A stretch of 29,947 bases of DNA, from contig JAKMGS010000005.1 in the NCBI GenBank assembly GCA_022424815.1, forward strand, positions 1 through 29,947, in the 5' to 3' direction. Below, in pieces: positions 23,426-29,947 of this stretch. The notes under the pieces were generated by a model. The model ran no database searches and was not told the DNA's origin. It was given only the letters and a program-made list of their open reading frames with translations. The first letter of the stretch is position 1; each line of letters starts with the position of its first letter. A program made the translations under genes and the position numbers. The DNA is from Schleiferiaceae bacterium (lineage in GTDB: Bacteria; Bacteroidota; Bacteroidia; Flavobacteriales; Schleiferiaceae).

Positions 23426-23769
23426 TGGCTGTACAGAAAGAAAGTGAAATCAAAATCACCGTCGGACTTGACGAAAACAAAATCCCTGAAACCATCACTT
23501 GGGATGCCACCGATGGCGGGGTCAGTAACGAGCAGGCGAAGGCGTTGATGATGGGCGTTTGGGACGATAAAAATTCTGAATGTTTGCGCATTGATTTGTG
23601 GACCAAAGACATGCTCATGGACGACATGAAGCGCATGTACCACCAGACCTTTATTTCTATGGCCGACGGATACGATCGCGCCACGGAGGACACTGCGCTA
23701 GCCGCAGATATGCGGGATTTCGCCCGCTACTTCGGGGAGAAGACCGGACTTATTGCTCCAGAAAAATAA
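23425..23769 (+). CDS. gldC: Gliding motility protein GldC
   Basis: A 114-residue cytoplasmic protein of the GldC family. It begins SEIKITVGLDENKIPETITWDATD, followed by MMGVWDDKN and RIDLWTKDMLMDDMKRMYHQT, then MRDFARYFGEKTGL. GldC is non-essential but improves gliding in F. johnsoniae; its biochemical role is unknown. It starts within the gldB stop codon (TAATG), so the two are co-translated. Its stop is 3 bp from the end of a small convergent gene on the other strand. Confidence 0.92.
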   Translation: MAVQKESEIKITVGLDENKIPETITWDATDGGVSNEQAKALMMGVWDDKNSECLRIDLWTKDMLMDDMKRMYHQTFISMADGYDRATEDTALAADMRDFARYFGEKTGLIAPEK

Positions 23770-23772
23770 ACC

Positions 23773-23919
23773 TCATTGTTTCGGGCGGACACTGAAATAA
23801 TACGCCGAACCTATGCCTGAGCCCAATCCTATAAACAAGGGATGCATTTTCAAGGCAATGCCTAGGGCCAATCCTGCGCCAAAAATCAACAGTGCAATCA
23901 AGAGTTTCTTATTTCCCAT
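23773..23919 (-). CDS. Small membrane protein of 48 residues
   Basis: A short frame from ATG 23919 to TGA at 23773. It starts MGNKKLLIALLIFGAGLALG, continues through KMHPLFIGLGSGIGSAYYF and ends SVRPKQ. This gives two short hydrophobic, glycine-rich segments (about 5-23 and 26-43) joined by KMHP, with positive ends. The start overlaps the end of engB by 11 bp (out of frame), and the stop is 3 bp from the gldC stop, filling the gap exactly. I recognise no family. The tight fit and the clear membrane pattern argue for a real gene; expression evidence is lacking. Confidence 0.6.
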   Translation of the reverse strand: MGNKKLLIALLIFGAGLALGIALKMHPLFIGLGSGIGSAYYFSVRPKQ

Positions 23920-24526
23920 ACATCTGTGGGCTAATGCTCGCATTGAGTTCATCGATATACCTCAACACTTCTTCGCGGCCAGATTTTCCTTCGGCCGAGG
24001 TCATGAATACGGGCGGTAAGGCTTCCCATTGCAATAGCAATTTCTTCTTGTAACGCGCTATCTGTTTCATGAGCGCAGAGGAGCCGAGCTTGTCGATTTT
24101 GGTGAATACGATGGAGAAGGGAATGCCTTCCATACCACACCACTCCATGAATTCTAGGTCGATCTTTTGTGGATCGTGGCGACTGTCCACCAACACGAAC
24201 GTATTGATGAGGTTCTCACGGTTCTTGATGTAGTTCGTGATCATCTTTTGAAATTCGGCACGCTTGGTCTTTGAGGTCTTCGCATAGCCATAGCCCGGCA
24301 AGTCGACCAAGTACCATTGCTCATTGATTTCAAAGTGGTTGATGAGCTGAGTTTTCCCGGGGCGACCTGAGGTCTTTGCCAGATCCTTGCGCTGCACCAA
24401 CATATTGATCAAAGAGCTCTTCCCAACGTTCGATCTACCGATGAAGGCAAATTCATTTTTGATGGGGTCCGGGCATTCGCTGATGCGCGCGGAGGATTTC
24501 ATGAATTCAGCAGTGTTAATCTTCAT
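23909..24526 (-). CDS. engB: Ribosome biogenesis GTPase EngB (YsxC/YihA)
   Basis: A 205-residue TRAFAC-class GTPase needed for assembly of the large ribosomal subunit. G1 GRSNVGKSSLINML spans 30-43, G2 is in the SGRPGKTQ loop, G3 is DLPGYGYA, and G4 TKIDKL (in VFTKIDKLGSS) is intact. The start MKINTAEFMKSSARI is the normal family start. It is divergent from mraZ across a 232 bp regulatory gap and is followed, overlapping, by the 48-residue membrane protein gene. Confidence 0.96.
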   Translation of the reverse strand: MKINTAEFMKSSARISECPDPIKNEFAFIGRSNVGKSSLINMLVQRKDLAKTSGRPGKTQLINHFEINEQWYLVDLPGYGYAKTSKTKRAEFQKMITNYIKNRENLINTFVLVDSRHDPQKIDLEFMEWCGMEGIPFSIVFTKIDKLGSSALMKQIARYKKKLLLQWEALPPVFMTSAEGKSGREEVLRYIDELNASISPQMYGK

Positions 24527-24543
24527 CTGTTCTAGTATTGGCG

Positions 24544-24570
24544 CAAAGTTAGGCCATTTTCTTGGGCCAA
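24544..24570 (-). promoter_or_regulatory. engB promoter
   Basis: On the minus strand: TTG (24570-24568), 16 bp, TAACTTTG (24551-24544), ending 17 bp before the engB ATG. The -7 match is exact; the spacer is one base below the usual range. The TTG lies in a CCAATTGG palindrome (24567-24574). Confidence 0.5.
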
Positions 24571-24582
24571 TTGGACCCAGAG

Positions 24583-24693
24583 CTATTCACAATCTTATTC
24601 ACACACTATTTTCACCTTCTCCCACTTCTTCCCACCGCTCTTAATAAGGCCTAGCGTAATTTTACATTGAATAGGCGGCAAAAGTTATCCACA
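24583..24693 (+). promoter_or_regulatory. DnaA-box cluster upstream of mraZ
   Basis: Two exact matches to TTATNCACA lie in the engB-mraZ gap: TTATTCACA at 24595-24603 and TTATCCACA (the strongest E. coli form) at 24685-24693. CTATTCACA at 24583-24591 has one mismatch and sits exactly 12 bp before the second box. All point the same way. Whether this is an origin, a titration site or DnaA control of mraZ or engB is open. Confidence 0.5.
24620..24634 (-). promoter_or_regulatory. Upstream MraZ-operator-like repeat pair, inverted
   Basis: TCCCA (24620-24624), 5 nt, TCCCA (24630-24634), i.e. TGGGA-N5-TGGGA on the minus strand. This is the same unit and period as the promoter-proximal pair but in the opposite orientation, 72 bp upstream of it. 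Confidence 0.45.
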
Positions 24694-24702
24694 ATGTGTA
24701 CG

Positions 24703-24738
24703 TTTGTGGGAAATCGTGGGATGATAATTCTACTTTTG
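24703..24738 (+). promoter_or_regulatory. mraZ (dcw) promoter with embedded MraZ operator-like repeats
   Basis: TTTG (24703-24706) and TACTTTTG (24731-24738, exact TAnnTTTG) are spaced by 24 bp. Between them lie two TGGGA units (24707-24711 and 24717-24721) separated by exactly 5 nt. E. coli MraZ binds TGGGN repeats with 5 nt spacers and represses its own operon, so binding here would block RNA polymerase. The ATG is 20 bp after the -7 element. Confidence 0.6.
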
Positions 24739-24758
24739 TAAGAGAGCAGTCTATACAC

Positions 24759-25232
24759 ATGTTAAATCTGATCGGAGTACACGAATGTAAGATGGATGCG
24801 AAGGGTCGCATCAGCCTCCCGGCAGCGCTTAAAAAGCAGCTAGCGCCGGCGATGGACGATGCTTTCGTGTTGAAGAGAAGTGTATTTAGCCAGTGTTTGG
24901 AATTGTATCCAATGCAAGAGTGGAATGGGGTCATGAACAAGGTCAACACCTTGAATCGCTTCGTAAAGAAGCACAACGATTTCATTCGACTGTTCACCGC
25001 AGGAGTAAAGCTTGTAGAGCTCGACGGCGCCACCCGCATAGGGATCAGCCCCGACCTTAAAGCCTTTGCCAACCTCAGCCGCGATGTCGTACTCAGTGCA
25101 CACAACGGGATTGTAGAGATTTGGGACAAGGAAGCGTATGAAAATGCTGTGAACATGGATAGCGATGACTTTGGATTGCTCGCCGAAGAAGTAATGGGCG
25201 GAATAAATCCAAGTCAGAATGAGCTACCATGA
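24759..25232 (+). CDS. mraZ: Transcriptional regulator MraZ
   Basis: A 157-residue MraZ made of two SpoVT/AbrB-like repeats. The first has CKMDAKGRISLPAALKKQL (about 9-28). The second (about 80-110) reads VELDGATRIGISPDL and is more diverged than the usual DxxGRxxIP form. MraZ forms ring-shaped oligomers that bind repeats ahead of the dcw operon and generally repress it. I chose the ATG at 24759 (MLNLIGVHECK) because it follows the promoter. It is the first gene of the division and cell wall cluster, and its end overlaps rsmH by 14 bp. Confidence 0.95.
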   Translation: MLNLIGVHECKMDAKGRISLPAALKKQLAPAMDDAFVLKRSVFSQCLELYPMQEWNGVMNKVNTLNRFVKKHNDFIRLFTAGVKLVELDGATRIGISPDLKAFANLSRDVVLSAHNGIVEIWDKEAYENAVNMDSDDFGLLAEEVMGGINPSQNELP

Positions 25233-26139
25233 TCCAGTTCTCTTAGCAGAATGTCTTGAGGGCCTCAACATAGATCCAACTGGTTCGTACGTTGACGTGA
25301 CCTTTGGCGGCGGCGGTCATAGCAAGGCTATCTTGGACCGGCTCACGACCGGCAAGCTCTACGCCTTTGATCAAGATCCCGATGCCAAGCACAACCTGCC
25401 GGAGCATCCAAACTTGGTGTTCATCGCCGCAAACTTCCGCTACATCAAAAACCACCTTCGCCTGCACGGGGCCAAACAAGTGGACGGGATATTGGCAGAC
25501 CTAGGCGTCAGCTCTCATCAGTTCGATGAAGGCGAGCGCGGATTCTCCATCAGATTTGACGGCCCACTGGACATGCGTATGAATCCCAACACTGGGATTT
25601 CCGCTGCCGACATATTGACCACCTACGAAGAGCAAGCCTTGTACGACCTCTTCCGTAAACACACGGACCTCAGAAGTTTGCGTCCGTTGGTCAACGCCAT
25701 CCTAATGTCAAGAGCGACGGCTCCTTTGACCACAACCACAGAGCTCAGAGAATTGGTCGAACCCCTCGCCCCAAGAGGACAGTGGCACAAATACCTCGCC
25801 CAAGTCTTCCAAGGCCTTCGCATGGAAGTCAACCAAGAACTCGAGGTCCTCGAGGAAATGCTCTACGGCGCCACCGACGTGCTCAAGCCCGGCGGCCGCC
25901 TAGTCATCATGAGCTACCACAGCTTGGAGGACCGCATGGTCAAAAACTTCATCCGAGAAGGCAAGGCCGAAGGACAAACCGAAAGCGATTTCTACGGGGT
26001 CAAACATGTTCCGTACAAAGCCATCTCCCGTAAGCCCATCATAGCCACCGCGCAGGAAAATGCACGAAACCCTCGAGCAACCAGCGCCAAGCTGCGCATT
26101 GCAGAACGACTCGAAGTAACCTGGAGCAAAGATGTCTAA
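25219..26139 (+). CDS. rsmH: 16S rRNA (cytosine(1402)-N(4))-methyltransferase RsmH
   Basis: A 306-residue SAM-dependent enzyme (also MraW) that methylates N4 of C1402 in 16S rRNA. The start MSYHDPVLLAECLEGL is typical. The SAM-binding loop is YVDVTFGGGGHSKAIL (about 23-38). DGILADLGVSSHQFDEGERG and FDGPLDMRMN are signature motifs, and GRLVIMSYHSLEDRMVKNF ends the core. It is in the usual place after mraZ and overlaps ftsL by 8 bp. The gene is GC-rich, in contrast with the two genes that follow. Confidence 0.97.
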   Translation: MSYHDPVLLAECLEGLNIDPTGSYVDVTFGGGGHSKAILDRLTTGKLYAFDQDPDAKHNLPEHPNLVFIAANFRYIKNHLRLHGAKQVDGILADLGVSSHQFDEGERGFSIRFDGPLDMRMNPNTGISAADILTTYEEQALYDLFRKHTDLRSLRPLVNAILMSRATAPLTTTTELRELVEPLAPRGQWHKYLAQVFQGLRMEVNQELEVLEEMLYGATDVLKPGGRLVIMSYHSLEDRMVKNFIREGKAEGQTESDFYGVKHVPYKAISRKPIIATAQENARNPRATSAKLRIAERLEVTWSKDV

Positions 26140-26452
26140 AGTGAGCAACGCCATAGTAGGATTGAAAGCCCGCCTCACCCTTGGGGACGAGGGCCTCATG
26201 CGCATGCTGCCCTTTGCCGCTTGGTTGAGCTTTTTAGCTCTCATTTCCATATACACATCTCATAGAGCTGACCAAAAAGTTCATGAAATAGACAACCTCA
26301 GTAAAACGCGCCAAACGCTAGAGGCAGAACATACAGAAACGCGCGAAAAACTAACCAAGCTTTCTTTGGAAAGTCGAGTAATTGAAAAAGCACAAGCACT
26401 TGGATTACAAAGCCCCGAAGAGCGCCCGGATAAAATCGTAATCATAGAATGA
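26132..26452 (+). CDS. ftsL: FtsL-like cell division protein
   Basis: A 106-residue bitopic protein. A short cytoplasmic N-terminus (about 25 residues) precedes one TM helix (about 26-43, AWLSFLALISIYTS) and a periplasmic coiled coil (about 45-85, rich in Glu, Lys and Leu). This, plus its place between rsmH and the PBP gene, makes it the FtsL equivalent, a scaffold that joins the divisome synthase. Sequence similarity in this family is weak, so the call rests on topology and position. It overlaps the PBP gene by ATGA. Base composition drops sharply near 26225, inside the TM-coding part. Confidence 0.85.
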   Translation: MSKVSNAIVGLKARLTLGDEGLMRMLPFAAWLSFLALISIYTSHRADQKVHEIDNLSKTRQTLEAEHTETREKLTKLSLESRVIEKAQALGLQSPEERPDKIVIIE

Positions 26453-28431
26453 GTGCGGAATTAAAACATATCAAGGGTAAAATCACTTGGATTAGCGCAG
26501 TAATCTACCTGCTATTTGTTGTGATTGCCGGCCGATTATTCTATGTCTCGCTAGTTATTGGTCCGGATTTACGTGAAATCAGTCAAAAACGATTAATCGA
26601 ACGACGTGAAATACCCGCAAAACGAGGCGATATCATTAGCAGTGACGGTAAAACACTAGCCACAACCAAACCGGTTTACACGGTTCATTTTGATGCTGTA
26701 ACAGTCGAAGAGAGTGTCTTCCAGGAAGAGATAGGCGCCCTTTCCACACAACTTGCCACAATAAATCCGAAGAAAAGCGCCAAAGAATGGGAGAAATATT
26801 TACGCCAAAAACGAACACAAAGAAATAGCTATGTCCTGCTCGCCAAAGATTTGAATTTTAGCGAGCTAATGAGAATGAAACAATTTCCCATTCTCAAGCG
26901 CGGCACATATCAAGGCGGTTTAATAGTCGATGTAGATCAGACCCGCATTCAAATGGCTACTGATATTACCCTGCGCACAATTGGTTACGACACCGAAGCA
27001 GCGAGTGCAGGACTAGAAGGATTTTTTAGCGCCTATTTACAAGGGAAGCCGGGCAATAGACTCATGCAAAAAATAGTTGGGGATGATTGGAAGCCATTGG
27101 ATGATCCCGAAGCAATCGAACCCGTTGACGGCTTCGACATCGTAACAACAATTGACACTCGAATCCAAGATGTCGCTCAACAAAGCCTTTTAAACAGCCT
27201 GATAAAATTTGAAGCTGATCATGGCTGTGCTGTGGTGATGGAGGTCGAAACAGGACGAATTGTTGCCATGGCCAATCTAGGAAGAAACCCATCTGATAGT
27301 ACGTATTCTGAGTTACGGAACTATGCAGTGTGGGAACGTACAGAGCCTGGATCCACTATGAAATTAATGAGCGCCATGGCACTTTTAGAAACTGGCAGTG
27401 CTGATACTAATACTGAGGTTGATACCAAAAACGGAATTCATACGGTCTATGGCAAAGAAGTAAGAGACTCAAAGAAAGGGGGGTATGGTGTTATAAATCT
27501 TCAAACTGCTTTCGAGAAAAGCTCCAATACTGGGATTGTACAGCTGGTAGAACAAGCCTTCAAGGATAATCCAGATGAATTCGTTGACTTCCTATATCGC
27601 AGAAAGTTTGATCAAATCACCGGAGTTCAAATAAAGGGTGAAACGCCCCCCACTATACCAAAACCAAACAATGGTAACTGGTCTGGATTGTCCCTCCCAT
27701 GGATGTCCTATGGTTATGGAGTCGAATTCACCCCATTACAGCTACTAACGATATACAATGCTGTCGCCAATGATGGAAATATGATGAAGCCTCAGGTAGT
27801 GCAAACCATTAAAGATCATGGACGCATTATTGAATCGTTTGAGCCAGAAATCATTAAAAGTGGAATATGCAGCCCTCAGACCATCGCCAAACTTCAAAAC
27901 ATGCTAGAAGGCGCGGTTCGCAGAGGCACGGGAAAACGCTTGTATGACTCAAAAGTCAGTATAGCCGGAAAAACGGGTACGTGTCAGCTAAACTATTGGA
28001 CAGGTGGAAAAGACTACCAAAGCTCTTTCGCAGGTTATTTCCCTGCGCAGAATCCAAAATATAGCTGCATCGTCGTCATAAGCAAACCAAATTATCTCAA
28101 AGGATATTATGGCAGTGATGTAGCAGGACCTGTATTTAAGGCCATCGCCGATGAAGTTTATTATCAGCTTCCTCGTAGCCCAAAAATTGTAACACAAGAT
28201 CAGCTCGCCATTGCGATCAATGAAAAGCGTGAATTAAACACGCAGCACGAAGCAATCGACAACAATCTGCTACCGAATCTTATTGGCCTCGACTTGCGCG
28301 AAGCATTCGAAGTCGTGGAAGCCACTGATTTAATAGTCAATACACATGGCCATGGTAAAGTGGTCAAGCAAGAACCTGCCCTTGGCACCGCTCTCAATCA
28401 ATGTTCCACCGTAACCCTTTGGCTGCAATGA
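26449..28431 (+). CDS. ftsI: Class B penicillin-binding protein (FtsI type) with PASTA domain
   Basis: A 660-residue division transpeptidase that cross-links septal peptidoglycan. A TM anchor (about 12-34) precedes the pedestal domain (RREIPAKRGDIISSDGKTLA). The penicillin-binding domain has Ser302 in STMK (302-305), SSN (358-360) and KTG (508-510), so all catalytic motifs are intact. The C-terminus (about 605-660, LLPNLIGLDLREAFEVVE) is one PASTA domain. One PASTA repeat is common in Bacteroidota FtsI and Spo-type PBPs. It overlaps murE by ATGA. The gene is about 40% GC in the parts I counted, against nearly 60% in murE. Confidence 0.95.
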   Translation: MSAELKHIKGKITWISAVIYLLFVVIAGRLFYVSLVIGPDLREISQKRLIERREIPAKRGDIISSDGKTLATTKPVYTVHFDAVTVEESVFQEEIGALSTQLATINPKKSAKEWEKYLRQKRTQRNSYVLLAKDLNFSELMRMKQFPILKRGTYQGGLIVDVDQTRIQMATDITLRTIGYDTEAASAGLEGFFSAYLQGKPGNRLMQKIVGDDWKPLDDPEAIEPVDGFDIVTTIDTRIQDVAQQSLLNSLIKFEADHGCAVVMEVETGRIVAMANLGRNPSDSTYSELRNYAVWERTEPGSTMKLMSAMALLETGSADTNTEVDTKNGIHTVYGKEVRDSKKGGYGVINLQTAFEKSSNTGIVQLVEQAFKDNPDEFVDFLYRRKFDQITGVQIKGETPPTIPKPNNGNWSGLSLPWMSYGYGVEFTPLQLLTIYNAVANDGNMMKPQVVQTIKDHGRIIESFEPEIIKSGICSPQTIAKLQNMLEGAVRRGTGKRLYDSKVSIAGKTGTCQLNYWTGGKDYQSSFAGYFPAQNPKYSCIVVISKPNYLKGYYGSDVAGPVFKAIADEVYYQLPRSPKIVTQDQLAIAINEKRELNTQHEAIDNNLLPNLIGLDLREAFEVVEATDLIVNTHGHGKVVKQEPALGTALNQCSTVTLWLQ

Positions 28432-29879
28432 AACTACTGAAAGACTTATTGTACGGCGTACGCATCAAAGACATCGTTGGCAACACCCAAATCGCTATCG
28501 AATCCGTTTGTTACGACAGTAGAAAATCGGCCAAAAATGCCTTGTTCGTCGCCATACCTGGCACCCAAGTCGACGGTCACAAATACATTGAGACGGCCCT
28601 AGACGGCGGAGCTATTGCCGTGGTTTGCGAACACATTCCAACCGACACGCGAGAGGGTATCCACTACATCCAGACCAACGATAGCGCCTTTGCGCTTAGC
28701 GCCATCGCAGCAAATTGGTTCGACAACCCTAGCGAGCAACTGAAAATCGTGGGCGTAACCGGGACCAATGGTAAAACAACCGTGGCTACCCTATTGCACA
28801 CCTTGCTCTCCGAGCTCGAAGGCGAAAAGTGCGGCTTGCTCAGCACCATCAGCGTTAAAATGGGGCGAGAGACCGTTCCAGCCACCCATACTACGCCAGA
28901 TGCATTAGCCATTCAAGGCCACATGCGCGCCATGGTTGATGCAGGCGTGAAATACTGCTTTATGGAAGTGAGTTCCCACGCCTTAGTACAATACCGTGCT
29001 GCCCACGTGGATTTTGATATTGCTGTTTTCACCAACATCACCCGCGATCATTTGGATTACCACGGGGACATGAACGGCTACATCGCCGCAAAGAAAATCC
29101 TCTTCGACGGATTAAAATCTTCTGCCGTGGCCATCTTCAACGACGATGTGAAACACGGGGATACGATGGTGCAAGATACCAAAGCCAAAGTGCGCAGCTA
29201 CGCATTGAAACACCCTGCAGATTATAAGGTGAAAATCATGGAGCGCCAATTCGACGGCACCCTCCTGCACATCAACGATCAGGAATGTTGGACCCGAATC
29301 ATGGGTGATTTCAATGCCTACAACCTCTGCGCGATTTATGCCGTCGGCATAGAATTGGGCAAAGATCCATTGCAACTCCTCACCGCCATGAGCATGCTCA
29401 AACCGGTGGAGGGCAGATTTCAAACCATTCAAGGCAAAGGCATTACTGCCATTGTCGACTATGCACACACCCCGGATGCCTTGGAAAATGTCCTGAATAC
29501 CATCGACAAGCTCAAAGGCGGTGGTGATATCATCACCGTTGTGGGCTGTGGTGGAAACCGAGACAAAGGAAAGCGCCCGCAAATGGCGCAAATCGCTGCG
29601 AGCAAGAGTAACAAAGCCGTATTCACCAGCGACAACCCCCGCAACGAAGAGCCGCAAACCATTCTTGAAGATATGATGGCGGGGGTGACTGTAGACCTTA
29701 AATCCAAAGTTTTGGTCATCCTCGACCGTGAGCAAGCTATCAAGAGCGCTTTAATGCTCGCCAAGGAGGGAGATGTCGTACTAATCGCCGGTAAGGGCCA
29801 CGAAAAATACCAAGAAGTGCATGGCCAGCGCCATCACTTCGACGATGTAGAACAAGTCAATCACTTCTTAAACGCATAA
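28428..29879 (+). CDS. murE: UDP-N-acetylmuramoyl-tripeptide synthetase MurE (meso-DAP specific)
   Basis: A 483-residue cytoplasmic Mur ligase that adds the third amino acid to UDP-MurNAc-L-Ala-D-Glu. The ATP P-loop GVTGTNGKTT is at 109-118, the central domain has TTPDALAIQGHM and FMEVSSHAL, and the C-terminal domain has DNPR at 402-405. That tetrapeptide is the meso-diaminopimelate specificity motif (lysine-type enzymes have D(D/N)P(N/A)). I chose the ATG at 28428 (MKLLKDLLYG), which gives the 4 bp ATGA overlap with the PBP gene; an in-frame ATG at 28401 is within that gene. mraY starts 2 bp after the stop. Confidence 0.97.
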   Translation: MKLLKDLLYGVRIKDIVGNTQIAIESVCYDSRKSAKNALFVAIPGTQVDGHKYIETALDGGAIAVVCEHIPTDTREGIHYIQTNDSAFALSAIAANWFDNPSEQLKIVGVTGTNGKTTVATLLHTLLSELEGEKCGLLSTISVKMGRETVPATHTTPDALAIQGHMRAMVDAGVKYCFMEVSSHALVQYRAAHVDFDIAVFTNITRDHLDYHGDMNGYIAAKKILFDGLKSSAVAIFNDDVKHGDTMVQDTKAKVRSYALKHPADYKVKIMERQFDGTLLHINDQECWTRIMGDFNAYNLCAIYAVGIELGKDPLQLLTAMSMLKPVEGRFQTIQGKGITAIVDYAHTPDALENVLNTIDKLKGGGDIITVVGCGGNRDKGKRPQMAQIAASKSNKAVFTSDNPRNEEPQTILEDMMAGVTVDLKSKVLVILDREQAIKSALMLAKEGDVVLIAGKGHEKYQEVHGQRHHFDDVEQVNHFLNA

Positions 29880-29881
29880 CC

Positions 29882-29947
29882 ATGTTGTACTACCTATTTG
29901 AATATCTAGACAGTGCCTACGATATCCCGGGAGCGGGAGTATTCCAG
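29882..29947 (+). CDS. mraY: Phospho-N-acetylmuramoyl-pentapeptide-transferase MraY, N-terminal fragment
   Basis: The first 22 codons, MLYYLFEYLDSAYDIPGAGV and two more, before the window ends. The start pattern (MLYYLFEYLD, then PGAGVFQ) is typical of Bacteroidota MraY, the membrane enzyme that makes lipid I, and mraY normally follows murE in this cluster when murF lies elsewhere. Confidence 0.85.
   Translation, partial: MLYYLFEYLDSAYDIPGAGVFQ

Noticed and set aside
29112..29735. 207-codon frame on the minus strand
   Set aside because: Antisense to murE, which is intact with all motifs.
1..29947. CRISPR arrays, IS elements, integrases, prophage genes, rRNA
   Set aside because: I looked for regular repeats, transposase or integrase motifs and rRNA blocks and saw none.

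Overview
The window is a chromosomal segment of a member of the Bacteroidota, most likely a flavobacterium-like (Flavobacteriales) bacterium. The evidence is an adjacent gldB-gldC pair (gliding motility and type IX secretion accessory genes), a DUF3127 protein, several matches to the Bacteroidota promoter pattern (TTG, about 16-24 bp, TAnnTTTG), almost no Shine-Dalgarno-like sequence before starts, and the protein style (for example Nth without its iron-sulfur motif). I cannot name the genus. Most of it is housekeeping sequence; I see no phage, IS element, CRISPR array or rRNA.

Left part (1-11958): the 5' end of a probable TonB-dependent outer-membrane receptor, recA with promoter and terminator, a BCP peroxiredoxin, then divergent nth and yebC. 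A minus-strand proteostasis operon follows: trigger factor, clpP, clpX. A tail-specific protease (prc) on the plus strand overlaps an orphan peptide-type ABC permease. Convergent to it is a three-gene minus-strand operon: flavin reductase, a DUF3127 protein with an SSB-like tail, and leucyl/phenylalanyl-tRNA-protein transferase.

Middle (11959-14750): tRNA-Leu(UAG) with a good promoter, followed by a roughly 300 bp gene-free stretch. That stretch carries a 121 bp inverted-repeat element with alternative pairings and a further hairpin. Next are a membrane-protein gene broken by a one-base frameshift at an A9 run, ribF and a small lipoprotein gene.

Right-middle (14749-21607): a compact set for dismantling N-glycans. 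The minus-strand operon is glycosylasparaginase, GH20 beta-hexosaminidase and CutC, with overlapping ends; a GH92 alpha-mannosidase is divergent from it. All three hydrolases carry export or membrane-anchor signals, so sequential mannose trimming, HexNAc removal and GlcNAc-Asn cleavage outside the cytoplasm is the natural reading. There is no SusC/D pair or regulator here.

Right end (21608-29947): nadE, gldB-gldC, a newly noted 48-codon membrane peptide gene and engB, then the start of the division and cell wall (dcw) cluster: mraZ, rsmH, ftsL, a PASTA-containing class B PBP, murE and the start of mraY, with every junction overlapping or within 2 bp. The 232 bp engB-mraZ gap is unusually rich: two perfect DnaA-box matches plus a one-mismatch copy, two pairs of TGGGA repeats with the 5 nt spacing of MraZ operators, and promoters in both directions. 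Base composition changes abruptly from gene to gene (for example AT-rich ftsL-pbp between GC-rich rsmH and murE), which suggests a mosaic history.
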